From Oscillospiraceae bacterium (GTDB taxonomy: Bacteria; Bacillota; Clostridia; Oscillospirales; Oscillospiraceae), in the NCBI GenBank assembly GCA_024691985.1, contig JAILNC010000070.1, positions 1 to 48,908 of the forward strand: a DNA stretch of 48,908 nucleotides, in the 5' to 3' direction. Position 1 is the first letter of the stretch, and each line of letters begins with the position of its first letter. The translations under genes and the position numbers were made by a program. Positions 41,586 to 48,908 of the stretch are shown in pieces. The notes beneath the pieces were generated by a model. That model searched no databases and was not told where the DNA came from. It worked only from the letters and a program-made list of their open reading frames with translations.

Positions 41586-43064
41586 TTATGCCCAGGGGTT
41601 CTCCGTGGGATAGGGCAGGCACTTGGGCTGGTTGTAGCCGATGTCCTCCACGCCGAGGAACTTGAAGACCTCGAACAGGGCCTTGCCGAAATGGCCGAAG
41701 GCCACCGCGCCGTGGTGCGGGAAGCGCTTCTGGATCAGCACGTGGCGGTAGAAGCGGCCCATCTCCTTGATGGCGAAGACGCCGATGCCGCCGAAGCTGC
41801 AGGTGGCCACGGGCAGGACCTCGCCCTCGGCGATGTAGGAGCGCAGCTTGCCCTCGCTGTCGCACTGCAGGCGGTAGAAGGTGATCTCACCCGGGGCGAT
41901 GTCGCCCTCGAGGGTGCCGCGGGTGAAGTCGGGATCGGATCCTTCGGGCTCGAGCAGGCGGTGCTGGATGAGCTGGTACTTGACGGCGCGGTCGGCGCAC
42001 ATCTTGCAGCTCGGGGTGTTGCCGCAGTGGAAGCCCATGAAGGTGTCGGTCAGGGCGTAGTCGTACTTGCCCTTGATCTGGCTCTCCCACATGGAGGCGG
42101 GGACGGAGTTGTTGATGTCGAGCAGCGTCACGGCGTCGCCGGAGACGCAGGCGCCGATGTACTCGGAGAGCGCGCCGTAGATGTCGACCTCGCAGGACAC
42201 GGGGATACCGCGGGAGGCCAGACGGGAGTTGACGTAGCAGGGCTCGAAGCCGAACTGCTCCGGGAAGGCGGGCCAGCACTTGTCGGCAAAGGCGACGTAC
42301 TTGCGCGCGCCCTTGTGCTGCTCGGCCCAGTCGAGCAGGGTCAGCTCAAACTGCGCCGTGCGCTCGAGCATGTCGGGGAAGTACCTGCCCTCGCCCATTT
42401 CGGCGGCCATGTCGGCGCAGACCTCGGGGATGCGGGGGTCGCCCTTGTGGGCCTTGTAGGCGACCAACAGGTCGAGCTCGGAATTCTCCTCGATCTCGAT
42501 GCCCATCTCGTACAGCCCCTTGATGGGCGCGTTGCAGGCAAAGAAGTCCTGCGGTCTCGGGCCGAAGGTGATGATCTTCAGGTTCTGCACGCCGATGACG
42601 GCGCGGGCGATGGGGTAGAAGTCCTTGATCATCTTGCCGATATCCGCGGCGGTGCCGACCGGATACTCGGGGATATAGCCCTTGAGGTGGCGCATGCCGA
42701 GGTTGTAGGAGCAGTTGAGCATGCCGCAGTAGGCGTCGCCGCGGCCGTTGATGAGGTCGCCGTCGCCCTCGGCGGCGGCCACGAACATGCAGGGGCCGTC
42801 AAAGTTCTTGGCGATCAGGGTCTCGGGCGTCTCGGGGCCGAAGTTGCCGAGGAAGACGACCAGCGCGTTGCAGCCGGCGGCCTTCACGTCGTCGACGGCC
42901 TTGAGCATATCCAGCTCGTTCTCGACGGTGACGGGGCACTCATAGATATTGCCGCCGCAGGTCTTGACGATCGCCTCGCGGCGGGCGATGGACAGGCCGA
43001 TGGGGAAGCAGTCGCGGGAGACGGCGACGATGCCGAGCTTGACTTCGGGAATGTTTGTCATCAT
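41586..43064 (-). CDS. L-fucose/L-arabinose isomerase family protein
   Basis: A 492-residue isomerase-like protein that would convert an aldose to its ketose. The N-terminal domain includes VVFLGNFGPETPETLIAK, and the middle contains FGPRPQDFFACN. Candidate metal-binding acids and His lie in SCEVDIYGALSEY, LLDINNSVP and the late FPHHGAVAFGHFG. It groups in form with the FucI/AraA-like superfamily rather than with xylose isomerase. It is the last gene of a unit with xylulokinase and the DUF4867-like protein. The sugar is not determined; a ketose-5-epimer that xylulokinase can phosphorylate is plausible. Confidence 0.85.
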   Translation of the reverse strand: MMTNIPEVKLGIVAVSRDCFPIGLSIARREAIVKTCGGNIYECPVTVENELDMLKAVDDVKAAGCNALVVFLGNFGPETPETLIAKNFDGPCMFVAAAEGDGDLINGRGDAYCGMLNCSYNLGMRHLKGYIPEYPVGTAADIGKMIKDFYPIARAVIGVQNLKIITFGPRPQDFFACNAPIKGLYEMGIEIEENSELDLLVAYKAHKGDPRIPEVCADMAAEMGEGRYFPDMLERTAQFELTLLDWAEQHKGARKYVAFADKCWPAFPEQFGFEPCYVNSRLASRGIPVSCEVDIYGALSEYIGACVSGDAVTLLDINNSVPASMWESQIKGKYDYALTDTFMGFHCGNTPSCKMCADRAVKYQLIQHRLLEPEGSDPDFTRGTLEGDIAPGEITFYRLQCDSEGKLRSYIAEGEVLPVATCSFGGIGVFAIKEMGRFYRHVLIQKRFPHHGAVAFGHFGKALFEVFKFLGVEDIGYNQPKCLPYPTENPWA

Positions 43065-43065
43065 T

Positions 43066-43701
43066 TCAGAGATCCTCCTTGATATCTATATTGAGACCGG
43101 AAAGGCCGATATGCGCGCCGTTCTTTGCCTCATTGCTTTCGGGGTGGGCGAGCAGCCACTTGTTGCGGGCGGTCATCCAGGTGTCCTCCTCGCAGGCGGG
43201 AGTATAGGCGGGCTTTTCGGTGTTCGTGCCGCGCGGCAGCACGACCGCCACGCGAAAGCCGCATTTCGGGCAGGTGTGGCATGGGGCGTAGTGCAGAGTG
43301 GTCGCGTAGACCTCGACCGGGACGCCCGCCGGGACGCGGAAGGCCTTGACCTTCGCCGTGTCCAGCACGCCGTCGACGATCTCGTCCTGCTTTGCCAGCA
43401 GCAGGATGAAGTCACGCCAGCCCAGGTTGACCTCGCTGTCGCGGTGGTATTCGAGACAGTTGAGCTTTGTGTTGTGCCCCCAGCACATGCCGAGTTGGAT
43501 GGGCATGCCGCCGAAGGCGCGATCGCGCAGGTCGGCGAACACGGCGCAGGCCTCGAGACTGTCGATCCCGGGCTTGTAGGCCGTGCCGGTCTCGGGCAGG
43601 GGGATGGCCTCCATCGCGGCGACGAGCCCCGCCGTGTCATAGCCCTCCAGGATCTTGCCGTAGGCCTTGAATTCCGGATCGGAAACGGAATAGATCTTCA
43701 T
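43066..43701 (-). CDS. DUF4867-like protein of unknown function
   Basis: A 211-residue cytoplasmic protein. Its start MKIYSVSDPEFKAYGKILEG, then GGMPIQLGMCWGHN, LNCLEYHRDSEVNLG and YATTLHYAPCHTC resemble, from memory, the DUF4867 family that clusters with fucose-isomerase-like and xylulokinase genes in Clostridia. The FRVPAGVPVEVYATTLHYAPC stretch (read as FRVPAGVPVEVYAT then TLHYAPC) with conserved His/Glu suggests a cupin-like metal-binding barrel, perhaps a sugar epimerase or isomerase. That idea is inference. ATG 43701 is chosen; the longer open frame upstream overlaps xylulokinase out of frame. Confidence 0.75.
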   Translation of the reverse strand: MKIYSVSDPEFKAYGKILEGYDTAGLVAAMEAIPLPETGTAYKPGIDSLEACAVFADLRDRAFGGMPIQLGMCWGHNTKLNCLEYHRDSEVNLGWRDFILLLAKQDEIVDGVLDTAKVKAFRVPAGVPVEVYATTLHYAPCHTCPKCGFRVAVVLPRGTNTEKPAYTPACEEDTWMTARNKWLLAHPESNEAKNGAHIGLSGLNIDIKEDL

Positions 43702-43711
43702 GCTTTCTCCT

Positions 43712-45190
43712 TTACTGGATCGCCGGGAACAGCTCCTTGAGCGCCGGATAGATCCTTCTGAATTTCTGATACTGCTCCTCATAGCGGGCCGTGATCTCGG
43801 GGTCGGGCTCGACGGTGGAGGCCAGCTCCACCAGCGCGTCGGCCGCCTCCTGGACGCTCCCGAAGACGCCGCAGCCGACCATGGCGAGCATCGCGCCGCC
43901 GTAGCCGGGGCCCTGTTCGGTCTTGACCATGTCCAGCGGGATGCCGAGGACGTTGGCGAAGATCTTCCGCCACAGCGGGGACTTGGCGCCGCCGCCGCAG
44001 ATCCAGCTGCGCGGAATGTCGATCCCCAGGGACCTTGCAACCTCGAAGCTGTCGCGGATGGCGAAGGCCACGCCCTCCAGCACGGCCTGCAGCAGATCGG
44101 CGCGCGTGGTGTCCAGCGTCATGCCGACGAAGGTGCCGCGGGCGTTGACGTCGTTGATGGGACTGCGCTCGCCCATGAGATAGGGCAGGAAGAACACGCG
44201 GTTGCGCCCCAGCATCTCGTCCGTGATCGCGGCTTGCTCCTCGTCGTACTTCCGGGTCTGCAGGATCTCGCGGCACAGCCACTTGTTGCAGCTCGCGGCC
44301 GAGAGCATGCAGCCCATCAGATGCCAGCCGCCGTCGGCGTGGGCGAAGGCGTGCAGGGCGTTGTTCGGGTCGACGCCGAAGCTCTTCGAGGAGATGAACA
44401 GCGTGCCCGAGGTGCCGAGGGAGATATTGCAGCCGCCCTCGCCCACGACGCCGGTGCCGACCGCGGCGGCGGCGTTGTCGCCCGCGCCGGCCACGACCTT
44501 CACGTCCGGGCCGAAGCCGAGACTGATCGCGGCTTCGGGCTTGACGCAGCCGACGACCTCGTAGCTCTCAAAGAGGGCGGGCATCTGCGCCTCGCTCACG
44601 CCGCAGATCTCCAGCATTTCCTTTGACCAGCACTTGTGCTGGACGTCGAGCAGGAGCATGCCGCTGGCGTCGGAGTAGTCGCAGCAGTGCACGCCGGTCA
44701 GGCGGTAGTTGATGTAGTCCTTGGGCAGCATGATCTTTTTGATGCGCGCGAAGTTTTCGGGCTCGTTGGCGCGCATCCAGAGGATCTTGGGCGCGGTGAA
44801 GCCCGCGAAGGCGATGTTCGCGGTCAGGGCCGAGAGCTTCTCCCTGCCGATGACGTTGTTGAGGTAGTCGACCTCCTTCTGGGTGCGGCCGTCGTTCCAC
44901 AGGATGGCGCGGCGGATGACCGCGTCGTTTTCATCGAGGACGACGAGCCCGTGCATCTGCCCGCCGCAGCCGATGCCGGCCACGCATGACGCGTCCGCGC
45001 CGCGCAGCAGCTCCTTCATGCCGTCAACAACGGCGGCCCACCAGGCGTCGGGGTCCTGCTCGGACCAGCCGGGCTGCGGAAAGTACAGCGGGTATTCCCG
45101 GCTGACCTCCTTGACGATGCCGCCCTTCTCGTCCACAAGGGACAGCTTGACGGCCGAGGTGCCGAGATCGATTCCGATAAACAGCTTCGT
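43712..45190 (-). CDS. xylB: Xylulokinase with apparent ACG start codon
   Basis: An FGGY kinase that phosphorylates D-xylulose. It has LFIGIDLGTSAVKLSLVD at the N-terminus, the xylulokinase signature GCGGQMHGLVVLD, and the ATP-site GAGDNAAAAVGTGVV and WICGGGAKSPLWRK. About 492 residues is a normal length. No ATG, GTG or TTG stands where homologues start. A perfect GGAGG (45199-45203) is 8 bases before ACG (45188-45190), exactly where an ATG for M-K-L-F would be. In-frame GTG at 45199 overlaps the ribosome binding site, and starts further upstream lie in a terminator hairpin. So either ACG initiates weakly, GTG 45199 is used, or one base has mutated or been misread. Confidence 0.9.
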   Translation of the reverse strand, partial: TKLFIGIDLGTSAVKLSLVDEKGGIVKEVSREYPLYFPQPGWSEQDPDAWWAAVVDGMKELLRGADASCVAGIGCGGQMHGLVVLDENDAVIRRAILWNDGRTQKEVDYLNNVIGREKLSALTANIAFAGFTAPKILWMRANEPENFARIKKIMLPKDYINYRLTGVHCCDYSDASGMLLLDVQHKCWSKEMLEICGVSEAQMPALFESYEVVGCVKPEAAISLGFGPDVKVVAGAGDNAAAAVGTGVVGEGGCNISLGTSGTLFISSKSFGVDPNNALHAFAHADGGWHLMGCMLSAASCNKWLCREILQTRKYDEEQAAITDEMLGRNRVFFLPYLMGERSPINDVNARGTFVGMTLDTTRADLLQAVLEGVAFAIRDSFEVARSLGIDIPRSWICGGGAKSPLWRKIFANVLGIPLDMVKTEQGPGYGGAMLAMVGCGVFGSVQEAADALVELASTVEPDPEITARYEEQYQKFRRIYPALKELFPAIQ

Positions 45191-45230
45191 GAAGATCACC
45201 TCCGAATAATTTGCGCGGATGATACGCTCC

Positions 45231-45268
45231 AAAAAACGCCTGCTGTAACCCTGCGGCATACAGCAGGC
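45231..45268 (-). terminator. Terminator-like hairpin between the small membrane gene and xylB
   Basis: On the minus strand GCCTGCTGT / ACAGCAGGC (9 bp, 13-base loop) is followed by G and six Ts (45231-45236). Only about 40 bases separate it from xylB, with no room for a full promoter, so xylB may depend on read-through. Confidence 0.85.
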
Positions 45269-45273
45269 ATTGT

Positions 45274-45567
45274 TCACGGAGTCTCCGTGTCGTCGTCCGT
45301 CTCCGCCGGCGTGAGCCTCGCGGCCTCCACCTCTGCGCGCCAGCGCTTCCAGGTATAGAAGCCGAAGGCGAGGGCGGCGGCGATGAAGCCCAGACCGGCG
45401 ATCCAGGCGAGCACGGGGGACATGGAGGAGCTTCCGTCCATGGCCCCCCGGATGATCTGCCGGGCGAGATAGAGGAAGTACAGCGCCACGACAGCGCGGA
45501 AGGTAGCGGCAGTGCTCGCCTTTGCCCGCTTCTGAACGTCGTATTCAAGCTGCGGTTCTTTGTCCAT
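45274..45567 (-). CDS. Small membrane protein of unknown function (97 residues)
   Basis: Not recognised. Two hydrophobic helices (about 20-40 and 52-71) are separated by a short loop. The N-terminus is polar (MDKEPQLEYDVQKRAK), and the tail is acidic (TPAETDDDTETP). It is encoded 36 bp after the MmsB permease and before the hairpin at 45231-45268, so it is part of the sugar-transport operon. It could stabilise or regulate the transporter; nothing in the sequence proves this. Confidence 0.75.
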   Translation of the reverse strand: MDKEPQLEYDVQKRAKASTAATFRAVVALYFLYLARQIIRGAMDGSSSMSPVLAWIAGLGFIAAALAFGFYTWKRWRAEVEAARLTPAETDDDTETP

Positions 45568-45603
45568 GCTGTACGCTCCCTCCTGCCGGCCGATGCGTCG
45601 GCA

Positions 45604-46764
45604 TCAGCCCGCCTTGCCGGTCTTGTGGTTGGAGACGACGTCGAAGACGACGGCGATCAGCAGCACGGAGCCCTTGACGATGTACTGCCAGTTGTTGTCC
45701 AGACCGATGATGGACATGCCCTGGTTGATGACGCCCAGGAAGATAGCGCCGATGCAGATGCCCGCGACCGTACCGGAGCCGCCGTAGGCGGAGGCGCCGC
45801 CGATGAAGCAGGAGCCGATGGCGTCCATCTCGAAGGAGGAGCCGGTGTCGCCGTTGACGGAGCCGATGCGCGCCGCCATCAGCAGGCCGGACAGGGCGGC
45901 CAGGAAGGACATGGACAGATAGGCCACGAAGTAGACCTTCTTGGTGTTGATGCCGGAGAGCTTGGTGGCCTTCTCATTGCCGCCGACCGCGTAGAAGTAG
46001 CGGCCGAAGGCGGTCTTGTTGGTGATGAAGGCGTAGATGAACACCACGGCCAGCACCCACAGCGCCATCACGGGGATGCCCTTGTAGTTGGCGAGCTTGT
46101 TGCAGTAGAGGATGACCAGCACGGCGATGATCACGTTCTTGGCCAGCGCCGGACCGAGGGGATCGACTGCATAGCCCTTGCGCGCCTTGGAGGCGCGGCC
46201 GGTGAAGACGCTGATCACCAGAAAGGCCGCGACGGCGATGCCGACGATCAGGGCCGACCACTTCTTGGCGTCGTCAAGGCCCGGGATCTGGATGTAGGAG
46301 GCGAAGATGTTCAGGAAGGACTTGTTGTTGACCGCGATGGTCTTGGAGGCCAGGATGACACGGCCGAGGCCGCGCCAGAGGAACATGCCGGCCAGGGTGC
46401 AGATGAAGGGCGGGATGTGGATGTGGCCGATCCAGAAGCCCTGCCAGACGCCGATGCACGCGCCGACGGCCAGGCAGGCCAGAATGACGACGATCGCGTG
46501 CAGGTCCGTCACCTGCAGAAGCTTCGCGGCGAGCGCGCCGACCAAACAGACGGTGGAGCCGACGGACAGGTCGATGTTGCCGCCCGTCAGGATGCAGCAC
46601 AGCATGCCGCAGGCCAGGACCAGAACGTAGGCGTTCTGCAGCAGCAGGTTCGACATGTTCTGCGGGTAGAGCAGACGGCCCTTGGTCAGAAAGGCGAAGA
46701 GCGCGAACACGACGACCAGCGCTATGACCATGGTGTATTTCTTGATAACAGCTTTAGCATTCAT
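45604..46764 (-). CDS. mmsB: CUT2 sugar ABC transporter permease (MmsB/GguB type)
   Basis: A 386-residue inner-membrane permease with about ten helices. LTGGNIDLSVGSTVCLVGAL is the CUT2 permease signature near residue 60. GRYFYAVGGNEKATKLSGI is the loop facing the ATPase, and GGASAYGGSGTVAGICIGA lies near the C-terminus. The insert of about 40 residues around 165-210 and the overall length match the multiple-monosaccharide (xylose/galactose type) subfamily rather than RbsC. It lies 5 bp after mmsA. Confidence 0.93.
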   Translation of the reverse strand: MNAKAVIKKYTMVIALVVVFALFAFLTKGRLLYPQNMSNLLLQNAYVLVLACGMLCCILTGGNIDLSVGSTVCLVGALAAKLLQVTDLHAIVVILACLAVGACIGVWQGFWIGHIHIPPFICTLAGMFLWRGLGRVILASKTIAVNNKSFLNIFASYIQIPGLDDAKKWSALIVGIAVAAFLVISVFTGRASKARKGYAVDPLGPALAKNVIIAVLVILYCNKLANYKGIPVMALWVLAVVFIYAFITNKTAFGRYFYAVGGNEKATKLSGINTKKVYFVAYLSMSFLAALSGLLMAARIGSVNGDTGSSFEMDAIGSCFIGGASAYGGSGTVAGICIGAIFLGVINQGMSIIGLDNNWQYIVKGSVLLIAVVFDVVSNHKTGKAG

Positions 46765-46769
46765 CTGAC

Positions 46770-48320
46770 TTATTCTCCCTCATTCTCAGTCTTTTCCGAT
46801 TTGAGTATCGCTGCCATGATCTTCTCCTGCGTCGCGTCGGCGACGTCCATTTCCGCGACCATTTTGCCCTCGTTCATGACATAGATACGGTCGCACATGC
46901 CAAGGATCTCCGGCATTTCCGAGGAGATCATGATGACGGATTTCCCCTGTGCGACAAGGTCGTTCATGATGCAGTAGATCTCGTACTTCGCGCCGACGTC
47001 GATGCCGCGGGTGGGCTCGTCGAGGATCAGCACGTCCGCGTCGGCATACATCCACTTGGACAGCAGGACCTTCTGCTGGTTGCCGCCGGAGAGATTGCCG
47101 GCCGCCTGCTGCACAGAGGGCGTCTTGGTCTTGAGCTTCTCACGGTAATCCTCCGCGACCATGTTTTCCCTGGTGCGGTCGATGATGCCGCGGCTGCAGA
47201 CCTTGTCCAGACGCGCCAGGGTGTTGTTGACGGCGATGGTCTGCGGGAGAATGAGGCCGTTGCCCTTGCGGTCCTCGGTGACGTAGGCGAGACCCGCTTC
47301 GATGGCCTGCCGCTCGTTCTTTATGTTGACCTCCTTGCCGTTGAGGAAGAGCTGGCCGGAGATATCGGTGCCGTAGGCGTGGCCGAAGATGGACATCGCG
47401 AGCTCCGTGCGGCCGGCGCCCTGCAGGCCGGAGAAGCCGACGATCTCGCCCTTGCGGACGTAGAAGGAGACGTTGTCGTCCACGACCTTCTCGGTGTAGA
47501 TGGGATGGTGGACCGTCCAGTTTTTGACCTCAAGTCCGATCTCGTCGCTGATGTTGTGGGGACGCTTCGGGAAACGGTCGGAGAGCTCACGACCGACCAT
47601 GCCCTTGATGATGCGGTCCTCGTCGACGTTTCTTGCCTCGTTGTTGATGGTCTCGATGGTGGCGCCGTCGCGCAGGACCGTGATCTTGTCCGCGACGTAG
47701 GCCACCTCGTTGAGCTTGTGGGAGATGATGATCGAGGTCATGCCCTGCTTCTTGAACTCCAGCAGCAGGTTGAGCAGCATTTTGGAATCCTCCTCGTTGA
47801 GGGAGGAGGTGGGCTCGTCGAGGATCAGGAGTCGGACTTTCTTGGCCAGCGCCTTGGCGATCTCGACCAGCTGCTGCTTGCCGGTGCCGATGTCCTTGAT
47901 CAGCGTATGCTCGCTGTCCTTCAGGCCGACCTGATCCAGATGGGTGCGCGCCTCGTGGAAGGTGCGGTCCCAGTCGATGCCGAAACGGCCCTTGCGCTCG
48001 TTGCCGAGGAACATGTTTTCACCGATGGACAGCTCGGGGATCAGCGCCAGCTCCTGGTGGATGATGACGATGCCCTTTTCCTCGCTGTCGCGCAATGTAT
48101 GAAACCGACATTCCTCACCGTCATAGATGATGTCGCCGGTGTAGGTTCCGTAGGGATAGGTGCCGCTGAGTACGTTCATCAGCGTGGATTTGCCGGCGCC
48201 GTTTTCGCCGACGAGGGCGTGGATCTCGCCGCGCTCGACCTCGAGATTGACGTTGTCAAGCGCTTTGACGCCCGGAAATTCTTTCGTGATGTTTTTCATC
48301 ACGAGAATCATATCAGCCAA
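46770..48320 (-). CDS. mmsA: CUT2 sugar ABC transporter ATPase (MmsA/GguA type)
   Basis: A 516-residue tandem ATPase. The first domain has Walker [10 protein letters not shown] and Walker [12 protein letters not shown] with a [13 protein letters not shown] signature. The second has a degenerate P-loop ([10 protein letters not shown]), signature [14 protein letters not shown] and Walker [15 protein letters not shown], as is normal for CUT2 systems. The start is TTG at 48320, 8 bases after GGAGGG; an ATG at 48311 is an alternative. It powers uptake of a monosaccharide with MmsB and the binding protein at the right edge. Confidence 0.95.
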   Translation of the reverse strand: MADMILVMKNITKEFPGVKALDNVNLEVERGEIHALVGENGAGKSTLMNVLSGTYPYGTYTGDIIYDGEECRFHTLRDSEEKGIVIIHQELALIPELSIGENMFLGNERKGRFGIDWDRTFHEARTHLDQVGLKDSEHTLIKDIGTGKQQLVEIAKALAKKVRLLILDEPTSSLNEEDSKMLLNLLLEFKKQGMTSIIISHKLNEVAYVADKITVLRDGATIETINNEARNVDEDRIIKGMVGRELSDRFPKRPHNISDEIGLEVKNWTVHHPIYTEKVVDDNVSFYVRKGEIVGFSGLQGAGRTELAMSIFGHAYGTDISGQLFLNGKEVNIKNERQAIEAGLAYVTEDRKGNGLILPQTIAVNNTLARLDKVCSRGIIDRTRENMVAEDYREKLKTKTPSVQQAAGNLSGGNQQKVLLSKWMYADADVLILDEPTRGIDVGAKYEIYCIMNDLVAQGKSVIMISSEMPEILGMCDRIYVMNEGKMVAEMDVADATQEKIMAAILKSEKTENEGE

Positions 48321-48379
48321 GATAGATTCCCTCCTGTATTCTCTTTTCCGCCATGCAGTCCTCTGAGGGTTGATAAGAG

Positions 48380-48406
48380 GAGGGACGGGGACAAGCCCCG
48401 CCCCTC
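48380..48406 (-). terminator. Hairpin between the binding-protein gene and mmsA
   Basis: GAGGGACGGGG / CCCCGCCCCTC (11 bp, one mismatch, 5-base loop) lies between the two genes, with no T run. It probably protects the binding-protein mRNA and limits read-through, as in many ABC operons. Confidence 0.55.
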
Positions 48407-48442
48407 AGGTTCTGTGGGTTGCTGTGATGTGACCTGCCCGGA

Positions 48443-48908
48443 TCAGGCGGCGGCGAGGTAGCCGTCGGCGCCCATGGTGTAAAGGCCGGTGGCGACCAGC
48501 AGGTCAAGGTTGTCCTTGTCGATGGAGTAGGGGACGAGCAGGAAGGAGGGAACAACGCCAAGGCCGTTGTCATAGGTCTCGGTGTCGAACGCAGCCTCGG
48601 CGGCGAACTTCGCGCAGGTGCTGGCGTCGGGGGTGTTGCCCATCAGGATCTCCTGCGCCACGACCAGGGTCACGCCCGCCTCGTCGGAGACGTTCTTGTA
48701 AACGGTCATGGTCTGCACGCCGTCGACAATGTTCTTCAGGTTGGCGATGTCGCCGTCCTGACCGGTAACGATCGGGGCGTTGCTGCCGGCGTAGTCGGAG
48801 GTGATGGCCTGGGCGACGCCGAGAGCGGTGGAGTCGTTGGAGCAGAGGGCCACGTCAAGGACGGTGCCGTCGGCATAGTAGGAGGCGAGGATGTTCTGGA
48901 AGCGGTTG
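48443..48908 (-). CDS. Sugar-binding protein of the CUT2 transporter, C-terminal part (truncated by the window)
   Basis: The frame runs open to the right edge, so the N-terminus and lipoprotein signal are outside. The visible 154 residues include FQNILASYYADGTVLDV, LCSNDSTALGVAQAI and IVTGQDGDIANLKNI, the hinge and C-lobe motifs of periplasmic-binding-protein-like sugar receptors (ChvE/MmsE type). It is the first visible gene of the operon with mmsA and mmsB. It delivers a monosaccharide to them; the sugar is unknown. Confidence 0.9.
   Translation of the reverse strand, partial: NRFQNILASYYADGTVLDVALCSNDSTALGVAQAITSDYAGSNAPIVTGQDGDIANLKNIVDGVQTMTVYKNVSDEAGVTLVVAQEILMGNTPDASTCAKFAAEAAFDTETYDNGLGVVPSFLLVPYSIDKDNLDLLVATGLYTMGADGYLAAA

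Noticed and set aside
43702-44040. Longer version of the DUF4867-like gene
   Set aside because: The extra N-terminal part is Arg/Ser/Pro-rich and antiparallel to nothing known; it is a wrong frame of xylulokinase. The ATG at 43701 begins the conserved protein.

Overview
This 48.9 kb window is GC-rich (roughly 60-65% by eye), gene-dense chromosomal DNA. It most resembles a gut-type member of the Clostridia, Oscillospirales/Oscillospiraceae-like. Reasons: an S-box (SAM-I) riboswitch on metK, the HisZ plus short-HisG histidine pathway, YjjI/YjjW glycyl-radical genes, split transketolase, CUT2 sugar transporters, strong GGAGG ribosome binding sites and sigma-A type promoters. No taxonomic search was possible, so this is inference. 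I saw no rRNA, tRNA, CRISPR array, phage or insertion sequence. The high GC content produces very long false ORFs on the opposite strand of real genes, and these were left out.

Layout, left to right. (1) 1-4.8 kb: the end of a probable extracellular solute-binding protein, an orphan hypB, and two tandem secreted Ig-like paralogues, one with a Pro/Ala/Lys/Glu-rich repeat linker. (2) 4.8-8.5 kb (minus): SAM-I riboswitch, metK, then an alpha-galactosidase 3 bp downstream. (3) 8.6-12.7 kb (plus): a membrane-sensor PP2C (SpoIIE-type) phosphatase, then the glycyl-radical enzyme YjjI and its radical-SAM activase YjjW. (4) 12.9-20.3 kb (minus): a complete, largely overlapping histidine operon hisZ-G-D-C-B-H-A-F-IE, flanked by small palindromic/direct repeat elements. 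(5) 20.7-24.2 kb: an AbrB-like regulator with an MGT-family glycosyltransferase, an MgtC/SapB membrane protein, and ychF.

(6) 24.4-32.2 kb holds the most interesting locus: a six-gene minus-strand operon mtnK - mtnA - 2-hydroxyacid dehydrogenase - LsrK-like FGGY kinase - class II aldolase - iron alcohol dehydrogenase, divergent from a DeoR regulator. MtnK, MtnA, class II aldolase and an alcohol dehydrogenase match the DHAP shunt, which salvages the 5-methylthioribose and 5-deoxyribose left over from SAM use. The extra kinase and 2-hydroxyacid dehydrogenase are not part of the described shunt and suggest an extended pathway. (7) 32.2-34.5 kb (minus): split transketolase plus an RpiB/LacAB isomerase. 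(8) 34.9-39.6 kb (plus): a complete branched-chain amino-acid-type ABC transporter livJHMGF, then a large lipoprotein of unknown function.

(9) 41.6-48.9 kb (minus): a sugar operon running from a partial ChvE-like binding protein through MmsA and MmsB to a small membrane protein, then a terminator-like hairpin, xylulokinase (whose natural start position reads ACG), a DUF4867-like protein and an L-fucose isomerase-family protein. The metabolic theme is SAM turnover (metK and its riboswitch, a radical-SAM activase, and a salvage operon for SAM-derived sugars), together with pentose/deoxy-sugar handling feeding transketolase and triose phosphates.
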